DNA of 64,000 nucleotides from Streptomyces cadmiisoli (GCF_003261055.1 NZ_CP030074.1:248001-312000); one strand, 5' to 3'. Positions 7,922 through 16,597 are shown, counted from the stretch's first letter. Made by a program: numbers and translations. Notes: a model not told the origin generated them from the sequence alone.

Positions 7922-8484
7922 AGGGCACAACCCCTACCTACCACCGCACCAGCAACGTCTCAGAGGTTCGGGAGCTCATACTCGACATTCACGTGGAGGT
8001 GCGTGGCGAGTTCGGGCTGATGGACCGGCCCTTCTACCGGCGTGACCGGTTCGATGAACGCCTCACGGCGTATTCGTCCAGGCCAGGCTGGGAAGCAGTC
8101 GTCGCGTACCGTGCTGAGGAGCCGATCGGCTACGTATTTGCCGTGCCTCTCGGAGAGAACACTGGATGGTGGTCGGCGGAGCAGGAGCCCTTGCCGACCG
8201 ACTATCTGAAGGAGGACGGCAAGCGCACACTCGCTCTCAACGAGATCCTCGTCCGGCGGCAGTGGCGCGGCGCTCGCGGCGCGGGAGTTGCTCGTTCTCT
8301 TCACGAAGAGTTGCTGTCGCGGCGCCGGGAGCAGCGCGTGACCCTGCTCGTCAATCCAGCGCTCTCCGATGGGCGACTCAAGGCCGTGTACGAGGCTTGG
8401 GGGTACAAGCAGATCGGCCGTCAGCAGCCGTTCGAGGATTCTCCGGTGTTCGCCACAATGATGCGAGAACCCCTGCGTCCGTAG
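7918..8484 (+). CDS. GNAT-family N-acetyltransferase
   Basis: A 188-residue acetyltransferase. The acetyl-CoA loop is EILVRRQWRGARGAGVA, followed by the helix RSLHEELLSRRREQRVTLLV and the terminal strand AWGYKQIGRQQPFEDSPVF. The N-terminal half has the FDERLTAYSSRPGWEAVVAY and IGYVFAVPL segments of the substrate side. The ATG overlaps the stop of the XRE/TPR gene, so the two are coupled. The substrate is unknown. The position suggests a role in regulation, tailoring or self-protection for the adjacent peptide pathway. It resembles the GNAT at 47191-47766 in size, motif layout and genetic setting. Confidence 0.87.
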   Translation: MKGTTPTYHRTSNVSEVRELILDIHVEVRGEFGLMDRPFYRRDRFDERLTAYSSRPGWEAVVAYRAEEPIGYVFAVPLGENTGWWSAEQEPLPTDYLKEDGKRTLALNEILVRRQWRGARGAGVARSLHEELLSRRREQRVTLLVNPALSDGRLKAVYEAWGYKQIGRQQPFEDSPVFATMMREPLRP

Positions 8485-8614
8485 TCAGGTCGACAGCACA
8501 GGGGATGCCCACAGCCCGCCTCGTCCTTGCCTGACCAGCACAGAAGTTGGGTGCGTCTTCTGCCCCTGAGCCGGGGGCACGTAGACCTCGCGGGGGACGG
8601 ATGATCCCTTGGCC

Positions 8615-8801
8615 AGGTGCTGCGCGTGATCGCGTTCTTCGATTGTCTGGAGCGGCTGCGCGGTCTCACCGCGCCGGTCTCGGCCATCGGCGCCGAGCAC
8701 GACCAGGTCGCCGGCGCTGCCGCCCAGCCGCTTCCATTTGCTGCGCGACGCTGCTCGAACCCGAACGGGTCGTCGCCCTGATCCACGCCGACGCCCCATG
8801 A
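8615..8801 (+). pseudogene. Possible alpha/beta-hydrolase C-terminal remnant
   Basis: Within the 382-nt space between the GNAT gene and the PBP gene, one frame reads ERLRGLTAPVSAIGAEHD, which resembles the strand before the catalytic Asp of alpha/beta hydrolases. A second frame ends LLEPERVVALIHADAP then TGA. The two pieces would need a frameshift and lack a start. I see nothing else in 8485-8866. Confidence 0.28.
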
Positions 8802-8866
8802 GCGACGGCCACTTGGCGCCCCCGGACTCAGCGAACCCCCCGGCGGGAGTCCGATCGACCCGGCGG

Positions 8867-11029
8867 CTACCTTGCGTCGCGCACGCCGTCGTCCCCGCCG
8901 CGATCGAGGTCGCGGTCGCCATTGCGGTCGCGGCCACGCTCACGGTTGCCGTCGCCGGCGCCGTCTCCGCGGTCGTCCGGGATGTTCACGAGGGTGAAGT
9001 CGGGTGCCGCCTTGCCGGACAGCGCGCCGCTCATCATGTCGCGCCAGATCGGGCCGGGCACCGCGCCACCGAACACCTTGGAGTGCCACTGGCCACCGAT
9101 CGAGATGTCGATCATCTTCCGCTCGTGGGCGGGGTCGCCGACCCACACGGCGCCGGCCATGTTCGGCGTGTAGCCCACGAACCAGGCGGCGTAGCGGAAG
9201 TCGGTGGTGCCCGTCTTGCCCGCGCTGGGACGGCCGTCGAGGCCCGCCTGCCTTCCTGTGCCGTCCTCGACGACTCCCCGCAGCAGGGTGTTGACGGTGT
9301 CGGCCGTGGTCTCGGACATCGCGCGTGAGCAGGCCGACTTCGGCACCTTCAAGGGCTCGCTCCTGTCGCCGACCTGCCGGGTGACGGACTCGACGGCGAC
9401 CGGTGTGCAGTACATCCCGCGCGCCGCGAACGCGGCGTAGCCGCTCGCCATGGTCAGCGGCGACACCTCCTGGGTGCCGAGGGCGATGGACGGGGCCTGC
9501 TGCATCTCCCTGCCGTCCGCGCGCTCGACGCCCATCTTCTTCGCCATCCCGGTCACCGGGCAGATGCCGATCTCGCTGATCAGCTGCACGAAGTAGGTGT
9601 TGACGGACTTGGCCGTGGCCTCCGTCATGCCGTAGGGGCCGACCTCCGACTCGTTCTCGTTCTCGACCGGGACACCCGGTTCGTTCCAGGTCGCGCCGTC
9701 GCAGGCGGAGACCGGGGTCGGATAGTCCATCTCGTACGGCGAGGAATACCTCTTCGTCGCCGGTGTCCCCTGCTCCAGAGCGGCGGCGGCCACGATCGGC
9801 TTGAACGTGGACCCCGGCTGGTAGCCCGCGCCGCCGCCCTTGTCGGAGCCGACCGAGAGATTCAGGGTCGTCTCCTGCTTCTCGGTGTCGACGCCGTACG
9901 GCCGCGACTGGCCCATCGCCAGGATCCGGCCGGTGCCCGGCTCGACGACGGTGGCGGCCGTCGCGACGTCGTCGCTCTGATAGACGTGCTTGCGGACCGA
10001 CGCCCGGACGGACTCCTGCGCCTGCGGGTCGAGGGTGGTGCGGATCGTGAGACCGCCCCGGTTCCAGAGCCTGGCCCGCTCCTCCTCGGTCCTGCCGAAG
10101 ACCGGGTCGTCGAGGAACACCTGGCGTACGTAGTCGCAGAAGAAGCCCGCGTCCCTGACGGCGGTGATGCAGCCGTTCTGCGGGCGGCTGACCTTCAGAC
10201 CCAGCGGCTGCTTCTTGGCCCGCTCGGCGTCGGCCGGGGATATGTCGCCGACCTCGGCCATCCGCTGCAGCACGAGGTTGCGCCGTTCGACGGCCTGCGC
10301 CTCGTTGTTGACCGGATCGTAGCGGCTGGGTGACTGCACCAGGCCCGCGAGCAGGGCGGCTTCCCGGAGTTCGAGGTCCTCGGCCGACTTGGAGAAGTAG
10401 CGCTGGGAGGCGGCCTCGACGCCGTAGGCCTGCTGGCCGAAGAACGTGATGTTCAGGTAGTTCTCGAGGATCTTCTTCTTGCCCAGCTCCTTCTCCACCT
10501 GGATCGCGAACTTCAGCTCGCGGATCTTGCGGCCGATGGTCTGCTGGGTGGCCTCGGCGACCTTCGTCGGGTCGTCGCCGGCCTCCTCCACGAAGACGTT
10601 CTTCACATACTGCTGGGTGAGCGTGGAGCCGCCCTGCGTGACCTCGCCGCTGCGCGCGTTGCGGTCGAGCGCGCGCAGGACACCCTTCAGGTCGACCGCG
10701 CCGTGCTCGTAGAAGCGGGAGTCCTCGATCGCGACGATCGCCTTGCGCACGTACGGCGACATCTGCTCGATGCCGACGACCGTGCGGTCACGTGAGTAGA
10801 CGGTCGCGATCCGGCCGCCGTCGGCGTCCAGGATCGTGGTGCGCTGGCTGAGCGGCGGTGTCTTCATGTTCGCCGGGAGCTCGTCGAAGCTCTCCACCGA
10901 GCCCTTCGCCGCCAGGCCGAGGGCGCCCACGGCGGGCACCGCCAGACCGGCCATGACGGCTCCCGCGAGCACACTGGCACCGAGGAACTTGGCGGCTTCC
11001 CGCAGGGAGGTCGGGCGAGTGTTGTGCAT
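8867..11029 (-). CDS. Bifunctional class A penicillin-binding protein
   Basis: A 720-residue peptidoglycan synthase. A short cytoplasmic tail and one membrane segment (about 17-40) precede the GT51 glycosyltransferase domain, with the catalytic Glu in AIEDSRFYEHG (E102) and the QGGSTLTQQYVKN and NITFFGQQAYG motifs. The transpeptidase domain is complete: STFK (S407), SVN (475-477) and KTGT (605-608). It polymerises and crosslinks lipid II outside the membrane. The C-terminus is a low-complexity tail of alternating Gly/Asp/Arg/Asn about 35 residues long, likely disordered. The ATG is followed by HNTRPTSLREAAKFL. It is monocistronic as far as visible. The second GT51 gene in this window (61753-63357) lacks these transpeptidase motifs. 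Confidence 0.95.
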   Translation of the reverse strand: MHNTRPTSLREAAKFLGASVLAGAVMAGLAVPAVGALGLAAKGSVESFDELPANMKTPPLSQRTTILDADGGRIATVYSRDRTVVGIEQMSPYVRKAIVAIEDSRFYEHGAVDLKGVLRALDRNARSGEVTQGGSTLTQQYVKNVFVEEAGDDPTKVAEATQQTIGRKIRELKFAIQVEKELGKKKILENYLNITFFGQQAYGVEAASQRYFSKSAEDLELREAALLAGLVQSPSRYDPVNNEAQAVERRNLVLQRMAEVGDISPADAERAKKQPLGLKVSRPQNGCITAVRDAGFFCDYVRQVFLDDPVFGRTEEERARLWNRGGLTIRTTLDPQAQESVRASVRKHVYQSDDVATAATVVEPGTGRILAMGQSRPYGVDTEKQETTLNLSVGSDKGGGAGYQPGSTFKPIVAAAALEQGTPATKRYSSPYEMDYPTPVSACDGATWNEPGVPVENENESEVGPYGMTEATAKSVNTYFVQLISEIGICPVTGMAKKMGVERADGREMQQAPSIALGTQEVSPLTMASGYAAFAARGMYCTPVAVESVTRQVGDRSEPLKVPKSACSRAMSETTADTVNTLLRGVVEDGTGRQAGLDGRPSAGKTGTTDFRYAAWFVGYTPNMAGAVWVGDPAHERKMIDISIGGQWHSKVFGGAVPGPIWRDMMSGALSGKAAPDFTLVNIPDDRGDGAGDGNRERGRDRNGDRDLDRGGDDGVRDAR

Positions 11030-11128
11030 GGAACGAACCTAAATGCGGTAATACGAACAATTCGTTGGAGCCCGGTTCATTGATCGTCCGCGATGAGCGT
11101 TCGCGCAAACCCGGGGCCACCGGTGCGC

Positions 11129-11174
<46 letters not shown>

Positions 11175-11185
11175 AGGGCCGGGAA

Positions 11186-11317
11186 TCAGGGCCGCGAAGC
11201 GGCGAAGAACGGCATGGAGTCCACCGGCGCTATCTCGACGTTCTTGCCGGTACGTGGCGCGTGGATGGCCTTGCCGTTCCCGACGTACAAGCCGTTGTGC
11301 TGCGTGTCGTTGTACCA
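11186..11317 (-). pseudogene. NlpC/P60 peptidase, 3' fragment cut by an IS
   Basis: The last ~44 codons of a secreted NlpC/P60 cell-wall endopeptidase: HNGLYVGNGKAIHAPRTG then KNVEIAPVDSMPFFAASRP and a stop. This matches the conserved end of the fold (GLYVGNG strand with the third catalytic-region His in IHAPRTG). Upstream the reading breaks at the end of the IS200/IS605 element, about 10 bases before its terminal hairpin. The N-terminal part with the catalytic Cys is not found on the far side of the element at 12.9 kb, so the insertion was followed by a deletion or rearrangement. Not functional. Confidence 0.75.
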
Positions 11318-11326
11318 TTGAAGTGC

Positions 11327-11348
11327 TCTCCCGGCTGAAGCCGGGAGA
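11327..11348 (-). repeat. IS605 right-end hairpin, possible reRNA end
   Basis: A 10-bp perfect stem (11327-11336 with 11339-11348) and a 2-nt loop lie just past the tnpB stop. Palindromes at this place are recognised by TnpA and overlap the scaffold of the guide RNA (omega/reRNA) used by TnpB. A guide would extend beyond it into the NlpC/P60 remnant. Confidence 0.6.
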
Positions 11349-11355
11349 TTCCCTC

Positions 11356-12678
11356 CTACCTTGCGGTGGCGGGCTTGACGCGAAGAGCGCGCCTGACGAC
11401 TGCCCTCCCGGCAGCCGGGATTGCCACGAGGCCGATCCGGTACAGATGCAGGATGTTTCGGGCTGCGTTCGAGTCGGCGTTCGCCGCCCAGCCGCAGTCG
11501 GGGTTCTTGCACACAAATGTGGCCTGGTCCTCCCGGCTGCCTGGGGTGGTGAAGCCGCATGCGGAGCAGCGCTGAGAGGTGCCGGGAGCGGGGACCTTGT
11601 ACAGGGTGCCGCCGTGGCGGGCCGTCTTGTACGCCAGCATCGTCACGGTGCGGCCCCATGCCTCTTGGCTGATGGAGCGGTTCAGGCCGGATTTCTGCGC
11701 GACGTTCTTCCCTGGTTCTTCGATGGTGCCCTTGGCGCTCTTGACCATGTTGGTGATGTCCAGTTGCTCGACCACAATCGTGCCGTACCTACGGGCGAGC
11801 TCGGTGGTGGTCTGGTGCTGCCAGTCGGTGGCCCTGCGCTTGGCTCTCGCGCGAAGGCTTGCGATCTGGTCGTAGGTCCGCTTGAGCCGGTTTGAGGTCT
11901 GCTGGCCACTCTTGCGGAAGCTATTGCGGTGCGCGGCCCTGCGCTCCAGGCGAAGCAGCCTGGCCTTTTCATCGGGATTCAGCCACTTGTCTCGGTCGGA
12001 GGTTCCGTCGGGAAGCCGGGCCGGACGACCGTGGTTCTGGTGGTTCTCGTCGGACAGGGCGAGTGGGATGTTCACTCCGCAGTCGATGCCGACCTCCGGC
12101 CCCGTGTGAGGCTCGGGCTTGGATTCCACGACCTGTACACGGAAGGCGATATGCCAGCCGAGCACGTCCTTGATCAGCCGGGCGCCGGTGATCCGGTTCT
12201 CTGCGTTCGCCTTTTTCCCGACCGGGAGGTCCTTGGTCCAGCGGAAGCGGACGCGGCCTACCTTGGGAATGTTGACCATCCCCCAACGGCGGTGCACCCG
12301 CTTGATCTGGAGGTCGCGGCCCTGTGGGATGTCCACGGACATGACCGTACGGAAGCGGGCCTTGAAGTTCGGACCGTCAGCGCGGCCTTCCCAGCAATTT
12401 TTCCAGGCCTGGAAGTAGGTCTTCAGTACCCCCTGGGCGGCCTGCGCGGGAAGAACGGCGAGCCAGTCGATCTCCTTGCGGGCCTGGCGGATCGCCACGT
12501 CAGCCGCGGCAAGCGTGCGCTGGTCCTTCCGCAGCATCGTCCACCAGTCATGCATCAAGTTCCACAACGTGCGGGCGGCGTGGGCCTGACCGAACACGAG
12601 TCGGACCTGCACAGGCGTCAGTACCAGCCGGGCACGATGCCCGAACTGCCACCTGACCAGGTCGACTTCCGACGTCAC
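11356..12678 (-). CDS. tnpB: TnpB RNA-guided endonuclease (IS200/IS605)
   Basis: A 440-residue TnpB with all RuvC-like active-site acids visible: D199 in VGIDCGVNIPLAL, E304 in IVVEQLDITNM and D402 in NADSNAARN. A zinc ribbon lies between the second and third (C371, C374, C390, C395 in CSACGFTTPG and VCKNPDCG). The N-terminal OrfB_IS605 domain (AARTLWNLMHDWW) is present. TnpB proteins use a transposon-end RNA to cut matching DNA and help keep the element. The start is a GTG. The gene looks intact although its partner tnpA is truncated. Nothing suggests domestication apart from that loss. Confidence 0.93.
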   Translation of the reverse strand: MTSEVDLVRWQFGHRARLVLTPVQVRLVFGQAHAARTLWNLMHDWWTMLRKDQRTLAAADVAIRQARKEIDWLAVLPAQAAQGVLKTYFQAWKNCWEGRADGPNFKARFRTVMSVDIPQGRDLQIKRVHRRWGMVNIPKVGRVRFRWTKDLPVGKKANAENRITGARLIKDVLGWHIAFRVQVVESKPEPHTGPEVGIDCGVNIPLALSDENHQNHGRPARLPDGTSDRDKWLNPDEKARLLRLERRAAHRNSFRKSGQQTSNRLKRTYDQIASLRARAKRRATDWQHQTTTELARRYGTIVVEQLDITNMVKSAKGTIEEPGKNVAQKSGLNRSISQEAWGRTVTMLAYKTARHGGTLYKVPAPGTSQRCSACGFTTPGSREDQATFVCKNPDCGWAANADSNAARNILHLYRIGLVAIPAAGRAVVRRALRVKPATAR

Positions 12679-12713
12679 GCACCCACTCTAACCATTGGTT
12701 CACGGCACCACGT

Positions 12714-12893
12714 TGGAATCCAAGTCCCGACGTACGTCCATTTGGTTGTCGTCACGAAGTACCGGCACAGCGTCTTCGCCGACACCATGCTCACCCGCTG
12801 CGACGCGATCATGCGCGATATGTGTACCAACTTCGAGGTCGCACGGAAGCAGTACAACGGGGAGGAAGAGCACGTGTATGTTCGTGTCCCGTG
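12714..12893 (+). pseudogene. tnpA: TnpA (Y1 HUH transposase) fragment
   Basis: About 60 codons of an IS200-type TnpA: YVHLVVVTKYRHSVFADTML, CDAIMRDMCTNFE and QYNGEEEHVYV. The family normally has an HVHLLV segment (HUH metal ligands) here. It reads HVYVRV, so one His is lost, and the catalytic Tyr part is absent because the frame enters unrelated sequence. There is no convincing start codon. It cannot be active. Confidence 0.72.
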
Positions 12894-12895
12894 CC

Positions 12896-13864
12896 CTACG
12901 GCAACGCGGCGCCGCGGGCGGTGATCCAGAGGCCGTACCACTCCTCGTGGGTGAGTTCCGGCTCCCGTCGCGCGGCGTCGCCGCAGGCGCGGATGCGTTC
13001 CGGGCGGGCGCTTCCTATCACGGGCGCGATGCGTGCCGGGTGCCGCTGGAGCCACCAGAGCAGAATCGTTTCCGGGGTGGTGCCCTTCGCTTCGGCGAGC
13101 GAGGAGACGAGCCGGGCCGTCGCACGCTCGGCGGGCGTCTCCTCCAGGCCGGTGAAACGGCCCCGCGCCAGGGCGCTCCAGGCCTGGATCCGGATCCCGT
13201 TGGCCCGGCAGTGCTCCAAGGTGCCCAGGGGGAAGCCGACGTTCGCCGCTTCCGGGGTGTTCACCAGGACACCGGCCTCCAGCCAGTCCCGGTGATGGAG
13301 GCTCATCTCCAGTTGGTCGGCGACCAGGGGGAAGTCCAGATGGGCCTGGAGCAGCGCGATCTGGGCGGCGCTCATGTTGGACACCCCGAAGGCCCGCACC
13401 AGTTTCTGCCGGTGCAGTGCGGTCAGCGCGCGGGCCGTGTCCTCGGGATCGGCCAGCGGGTCCGGCCGGTGCAGCAGCAGGACGTCGATGAAGTCCGTAC
13501 GCAGCCGGCCGAGGCTCCCCTCCACCTGGCGCACGATGGTCTCGCTCCGCAGGTCGTACATGCCCGGCAGGTCGCCGTCGGCCAGCCGGATACCGCACTT
13601 GGTCTGCAGGACGATGCGCTCCCGCAGGCCCGGCGCGCGGTCCAGGATCTCCCCGAACACCGCCTCGGACTTGCCGTGCCGGTAGATGTCGGCGTGGTCG
13701 AACACGGTGATGCCGCTGTCGAGCGCCGCTTCGACGGCGGCTTCCGCCTCCTTGATCTCCGTGGCGCCGTACGGGGTCGTGTCCCAGCCGCCGCCGAGGC
13801 CCATGCAGCCGTACAGCAGCCTTTCGTCGCCCGTGTACGGGCTCGTGTTCTGTCGCGTCGTCAC
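12896..13864 (-). CDS. Aldo/keto reductase
   Basis: A 322-residue NADPH-type oxidoreductase of the AKR superfamily with a TIM-barrel layout. The catalytic tetrad is visible as Asp and Tyr in DHADIYRHGKSEAVFGE, Lys in VLQTKCGI and His in VLLLHRPDPL. The cofactor end is present as PVIGSARPERIRACGDA. The substrate is unknown; this branch (YdhF-like, with TTPYGATEIKEAEAAVEAAL) acts on small carbonyls. The likely start is the GTG at 13862-13864 (TTRQNTSPYTGDERLLYGC); an upstream ATG would add 21 unlikely residues. Its 3' end abuts the broken IS element, so sequence just downstream has been rearranged, but the gene seems complete. Confidence 0.88.
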   Translation of the reverse strand: MTTRQNTSPYTGDERLLYGCMGLGGGWDTTPYGATEIKEAEAAVEAALDSGITVFDHADIYRHGKSEAVFGEILDRAPGLRERIVLQTKCGIRLADGDLPGMYDLRSETIVRQVEGSLGRLRTDFIDVLLLHRPDPLADPEDTARALTALHRQKLVRAFGVSNMSAAQIALLQAHLDFPLVADQLEMSLHHRDWLEAGVLVNTPEAANVGFPLGTLEHCRANGIRIQAWSALARGRFTGLEETPAERATARLVSSLAEAKGTTPETILLWWLQRHPARIAPVIGSARPERIRACGDAARREPELTHEEWYGLWITARGAALP

Positions 13865-14326
13865 GACGGACAGCCTCGCACGGACGTCTGCGACGCTCGT
13901 TCGGGGTGCCCTGAGTTCACGGCACAACGATCACTTCGGTTGTGCGGTGTCGGGAGGGGCCGGGCGGCGTCGTCGGAGGCCGCGTCGGGCGGATGACGGT
14001 GAGGCCGTGCCGAGACCGGTCGTGCCGTGCCCCGCGTGCGTCGGTGCCGTTGCCCCAGTTCATCGCTGTGATGGCAGAGGCGTGGGACGTGGCGGGCGGT
14101 TTCGTCGCGGCGCCCTTCGAGCCGTTGTTCCACGGGCGGTGCCCCCGGCCGCCGTACCAGTCGGTGATCACGAGATCGCGTGGAGTGACATTTCAGGATC
14201 CATGTGCTTTGTGGCCGCCGAACGGCCGCTCCTAGGGTGGCGGCAGCGTTCGCCCGGATCTTCCCGGGACGCTGATCCCCCCAACGCGCCGTCCCCACAC
14301 GGCTCAACCTCCCGAAGGTCATGCCC
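13865..14326. other. Intergenic region without a supported gene
   Basis: The 460 bp between the divergent aldo/keto reductase and GH114 genes hold no frame I can support. A leftward open frame at 13917-14171 (begins ITDWYGGRGHRPWNNGSKG) has odd composition and no family match or ribosome site. TAGGGT at about 14235 with TTTGTG upstream is a possible promoter for the GH114 gene. Confidence 0.4.
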
Positions 14327-15172
14327 ATGCGCTCCCATCGCCGTTCCAGGACCGGGGTCATCACGGCCGGCCTCGCCGTCGCCGCCGCCCTCGGTACCGC
14401 CGCCACACTCCTCGGCTCCTTCCGGTCCGAGGCCGCCCCCGCCGTCACCCTTCCCCCGGTGAACGCGGGCTTCGACTACCAGATAGGCGGCGCCTACCCG
14501 CCAGCCCGTGGCGTGAAGGTCGTCACCCGCGACGTCAAGGAGTCGCCGGCCGAGGGCCTCTACAACATCTGCTACGTCAACGCCTTCCAGACCCAGCAGG
14601 AGGGCGACGTCGGCGGGCCGCAGGACTGGGACCGGAACCTGCTGCTGCGCGACGGCGACGGGACTCCGGTCGTCGACCCCGACTGGGACGAGGTGATCCT
14701 CGACATCTCCTCGCCCGCGAAGCGCGACCGGATCGCCAAGAAGATCAACGCGCAGATCGACGAGTGTGCCGCGAAGGGCTTCGACGCGGTCGAGCTGGAC
14801 AACTACGACACCTACACCCGTGACGTGGCCGACGGCAGGATCACCGCCCGGCACGCGCAGCTCTACATACGGCTGCTGTCGCGGCACGCACACAGCAAGG
14901 GACTCGCTGTCGGCCAGAAGAACACCGTCGAACTCGCCTGGAACCGCAAGGCCAACGGGCTCGACTTCGCCATCGCCGAGGAGTGCGGCGACCCTCGCTG
15001 GACCGAGTGCGGCAAGTACGTCTCCGCCTTCGGGGACAACGCCGTCTTCATCGAGTACACGGACGCCGGGATGGGCAACGCGTGCGACTACGCGGACCGG
15101 GTGAGCGTGGTCCGTCGGGACGTCGAGGTCGCCGAGTCCGGCAGCGACGGGTACGTCCGCGCCACCTGCTGA
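14327..15172 (+). CDS. Secreted glycoside hydrolase family 114 protein
   Basis: A 281-residue exported enzyme. The signal peptide (RSHRRSRTGVITAGLAVAAA to about residue 40) precedes a compact GH114 barrel with FDYQIGGAYPP, NICYVNAFQTQ, DEVILDISSPAKRD, the acidic strand FDAVELDNYDTYT, GLAVGQKNTVELA and DFAIAEECG. The Asp of ELDNYD and the Glu of AIAEEC are the likely catalytic acids. Characterised members are endo-alpha-1,4-polygalactosaminidases that degrade microbial biofilm polysaccharide. Two ATGs lie 6 nt apart; GAAGG is 8 nt before the second (14327), which I prefer. A single gene, upstream of the FGE gene in the same direction. Confidence 0.85.
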   Translation: MRSHRRSRTGVITAGLAVAAALGTAATLLGSFRSEAAPAVTLPPVNAGFDYQIGGAYPPARGVKVVTRDVKESPAEGLYNICYVNAFQTQQEGDVGGPQDWDRNLLLRDGDGTPVVDPDWDEVILDISSPAKRDRIAKKINAQIDECAAKGFDAVELDNYDTYTRDVADGRITARHAQLYIRLLSRHAHSKGLAVGQKNTVELAWNRKANGLDFAIAEECGDPRWTECGKYVSAFGDNAVFIEYTDAGMGNACDYADRVSVVRRDVEVAESGSDGYVRATC

Positions 15173-15453
15173 CGCGGACGTACCCGTCACTGCCGGCGTG
15201 TAGGGCACCGGTGGTGGGCGGGGCGCCGACAGCCCCGCCCACCCCGCACGTCAGACGGCGACTCTGGTGTCCGCCCCGCCCATGACTTCGGGTGCACACC
15301 GCGGCCGCCGAGTACGCCCGCGGGAAGCGCGGAACCTCCGCGGCCGCGGCGTCAAGTCGTGGGGGCGATCCTTTGCTGACCTCAGGGCGCGAGCTCGCCA
15401 TGTTGGAGGTCGTCGGCGAGGATCGGCACGAACGGTGGAGCAGGAGGAGTCCA

Positions 15454-16431
15454 TTGACTGCGCATGACACAGGCGCGACCGCCGACAGGGGCGGCCGCAC
15501 CGTATCCCCGTGCTGCGCCCCCGCCGGACCGGACCGTCCGCGGCAGGTGACGCCCGCCGTGCCGCGCCCGGTGCGGGCCTCGCACCGGGGCATGGTGACC
15601 CTGCCCGGCGGCACGTTCCGCATGGGCAACGAGGACGCGTACGCCAACCCCGGCGACGGGGAGGGGCCGGTGCGCGAGGTCACCGTTTCGCCGTTCCGCA
15701 TCGACGCCTGCGCCGTCACGAACGCGCAGTTCGCCGCGTTCGTGAAGGACACCGGCCATGTCACGGCCGCCGAGCGTTTCGGCTGGTCGTACGTCTTCGC
15801 GGGGTTCCTCACGCCCGAGACGGTGCGCGCGACCAGAGCGGCGGCCGGTACCCCGTGGTGGCGGGGTGTGGAGGGCGCCGCGTGGCGCACCCCCGAGGGG
15901 CCGGGCTCCGGCATCGGCGACCGGAACCGGCACCCGGTCGTCCACGTGACCTGGGACGACGCCCAGGCGTACGCCGCCTGGGCGGGCAAGCGGCTGCCGA
16001 CCGAGGCCGAGTGGGAGTACGCGGCACGCGGCGGTCTCGATCAGGCCCGCTACCCCTGGGGCGACGAACTGACCCCGCGCGGCCGCTGGCGCTGCAACAT
16101 CTGGCAGGGCGACTTCCCCGTCGTCAACACGGCCGACGACGGTCACATCGGCACCGCTCCCGTCGAGACGTACCGGCCCAACGCGTACGGCCTGTTCAAC
16201 ATGGTCGGCAATGTGTGGGAGTGGGTTTTCGACCGCTTCACCGCGTCCCACACCTCCGCGCCCGGAATCGATCCGCGCGGCCCGGAGGAAGGGGACAGCC
16301 GTGTGATGCGCGGCGGCTCCTACCTGTGCCACGACTCCTACTGCAACCGCTACCGGGCCGCCGCCCGCACCTCCAACACCCCGGATTCCAGCAGCGGCAA
16401 CTGCGGCTTCCGCTGCGCGGCGGACGCGTGA
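15454..16431 (+). CDS. Formylglycine-generating enzyme (sulfatase modifier)
   Basis: A 325-residue member of the SUMF1/EgtB fold. It oxidises a Cys in the CxPxR motif of type I sulfatases to formylglycine, using copper and oxygen. It shows VTLPGGTFRMGNEDAY, ACAVTNAQFAAFVKDTGHVT, HPVVHVTWDDAQAYAAWAGK, LPTEAEWEYAARGG, the metal-site region RWRCNIWQGDFP, and the active pair in YLCHDSYCNRYR (C292 and C297, equivalent to the two catalytic Cys of the S. coelicolor enzyme). I start it at TTG 15454-15456 because GGAGGAG lies 5 nt upstream; the frame is open further up, but that part is not family-like. No sulfatase is in the window. Confidence 0.88.
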   Translation: MTAHDTGATADRGGRTVSPCCAPAGPDRPRQVTPAVPRPVRASHRGMVTLPGGTFRMGNEDAYANPGDGEGPVREVTVSPFRIDACAVTNAQFAAFVKDTGHVTAAERFGWSYVFAGFLTPETVRATRAAAGTPWWRGVEGAAWRTPEGPGSGIGDRNRHPVVHVTWDDAQAYAAWAGKRLPTEAEWEYAARGGLDQARYPWGDELTPRGRWRCNIWQGDFPVVNTADDGHIGTAPVETYRPNAYGLFNMVGNVWEWVFDRFTASHTSAPGIDPRGPEEGDSRVMRGGSYLCHDSYCNRYRAAARTSNTPDSSSGNCGFRCAADA

Positions 16432-16489
16432 CCCACCGGGGTGCCGTTCAGGACGCGGCTGAGGGTAAGAACTGGCGATCATGCCGCTG

Positions 16490-16512
16490 ACTGCTCACGG
16501 TTCCTGAGCAGT
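16490..16512 (+). terminator. Terminator-like hairpin after the FGE gene
   Basis: ACTGCTCA (16490-16497) pairs with TGAGCAGT (16505-16512) around a 7-nt loop, about 60 nt after the FGE stop. It is a moderate stem without a T-tract, so termination is plausible but not certain. Confidence 0.45.
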
Positions 16513-16584
16513 TGACGGGCTCCGGAGGCCCTTCCTTCTGGGGGCGTTGACGGCGTCCCCGTGCGCCCCTACTTTCTGCGCAAG

Positions 16585-16597
16585 GTTCAACATGAAC
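16585..16597. promoter_or_regulatory. Candidate operator upstream of the GH43 gene
   Basis: GTTCAACATGAAC is a 5-bp palindrome around ACA. It lies in an unusually A-rich stretch about 90 nt before the GH43 start, a typical place for a sugar-responsive repressor site. No regulator gene is adjacent. Confidence 0.3.

Larger units (their letters stand above)
11318..12893 (-). mobile_element. IS200/IS605-family element, partly deleted
   Basis: The unit contains an intact tnpB (leftward), a terminal hairpin at 11327-11348 and a truncated tnpA (rightward) whose reading stops at the border with the aldo/keto reductase. The divergent tnpA/tnpB arrangement is typical of one branch of the family. One end disrupts an NlpC/P60 gene. 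With tnpA broken the element cannot move by itself. The boundaries are approximate because no target duplication is made by this family. Confidence 0.75.

Noticed and set aside
13917..14171. Leftward 84-codon frame beginning ITDWYGGRGHRPWNNGSKG
   Set aside because: It has no ribosome site, no recognisable family and poor composition; it may be debris but I cannot support a gene.
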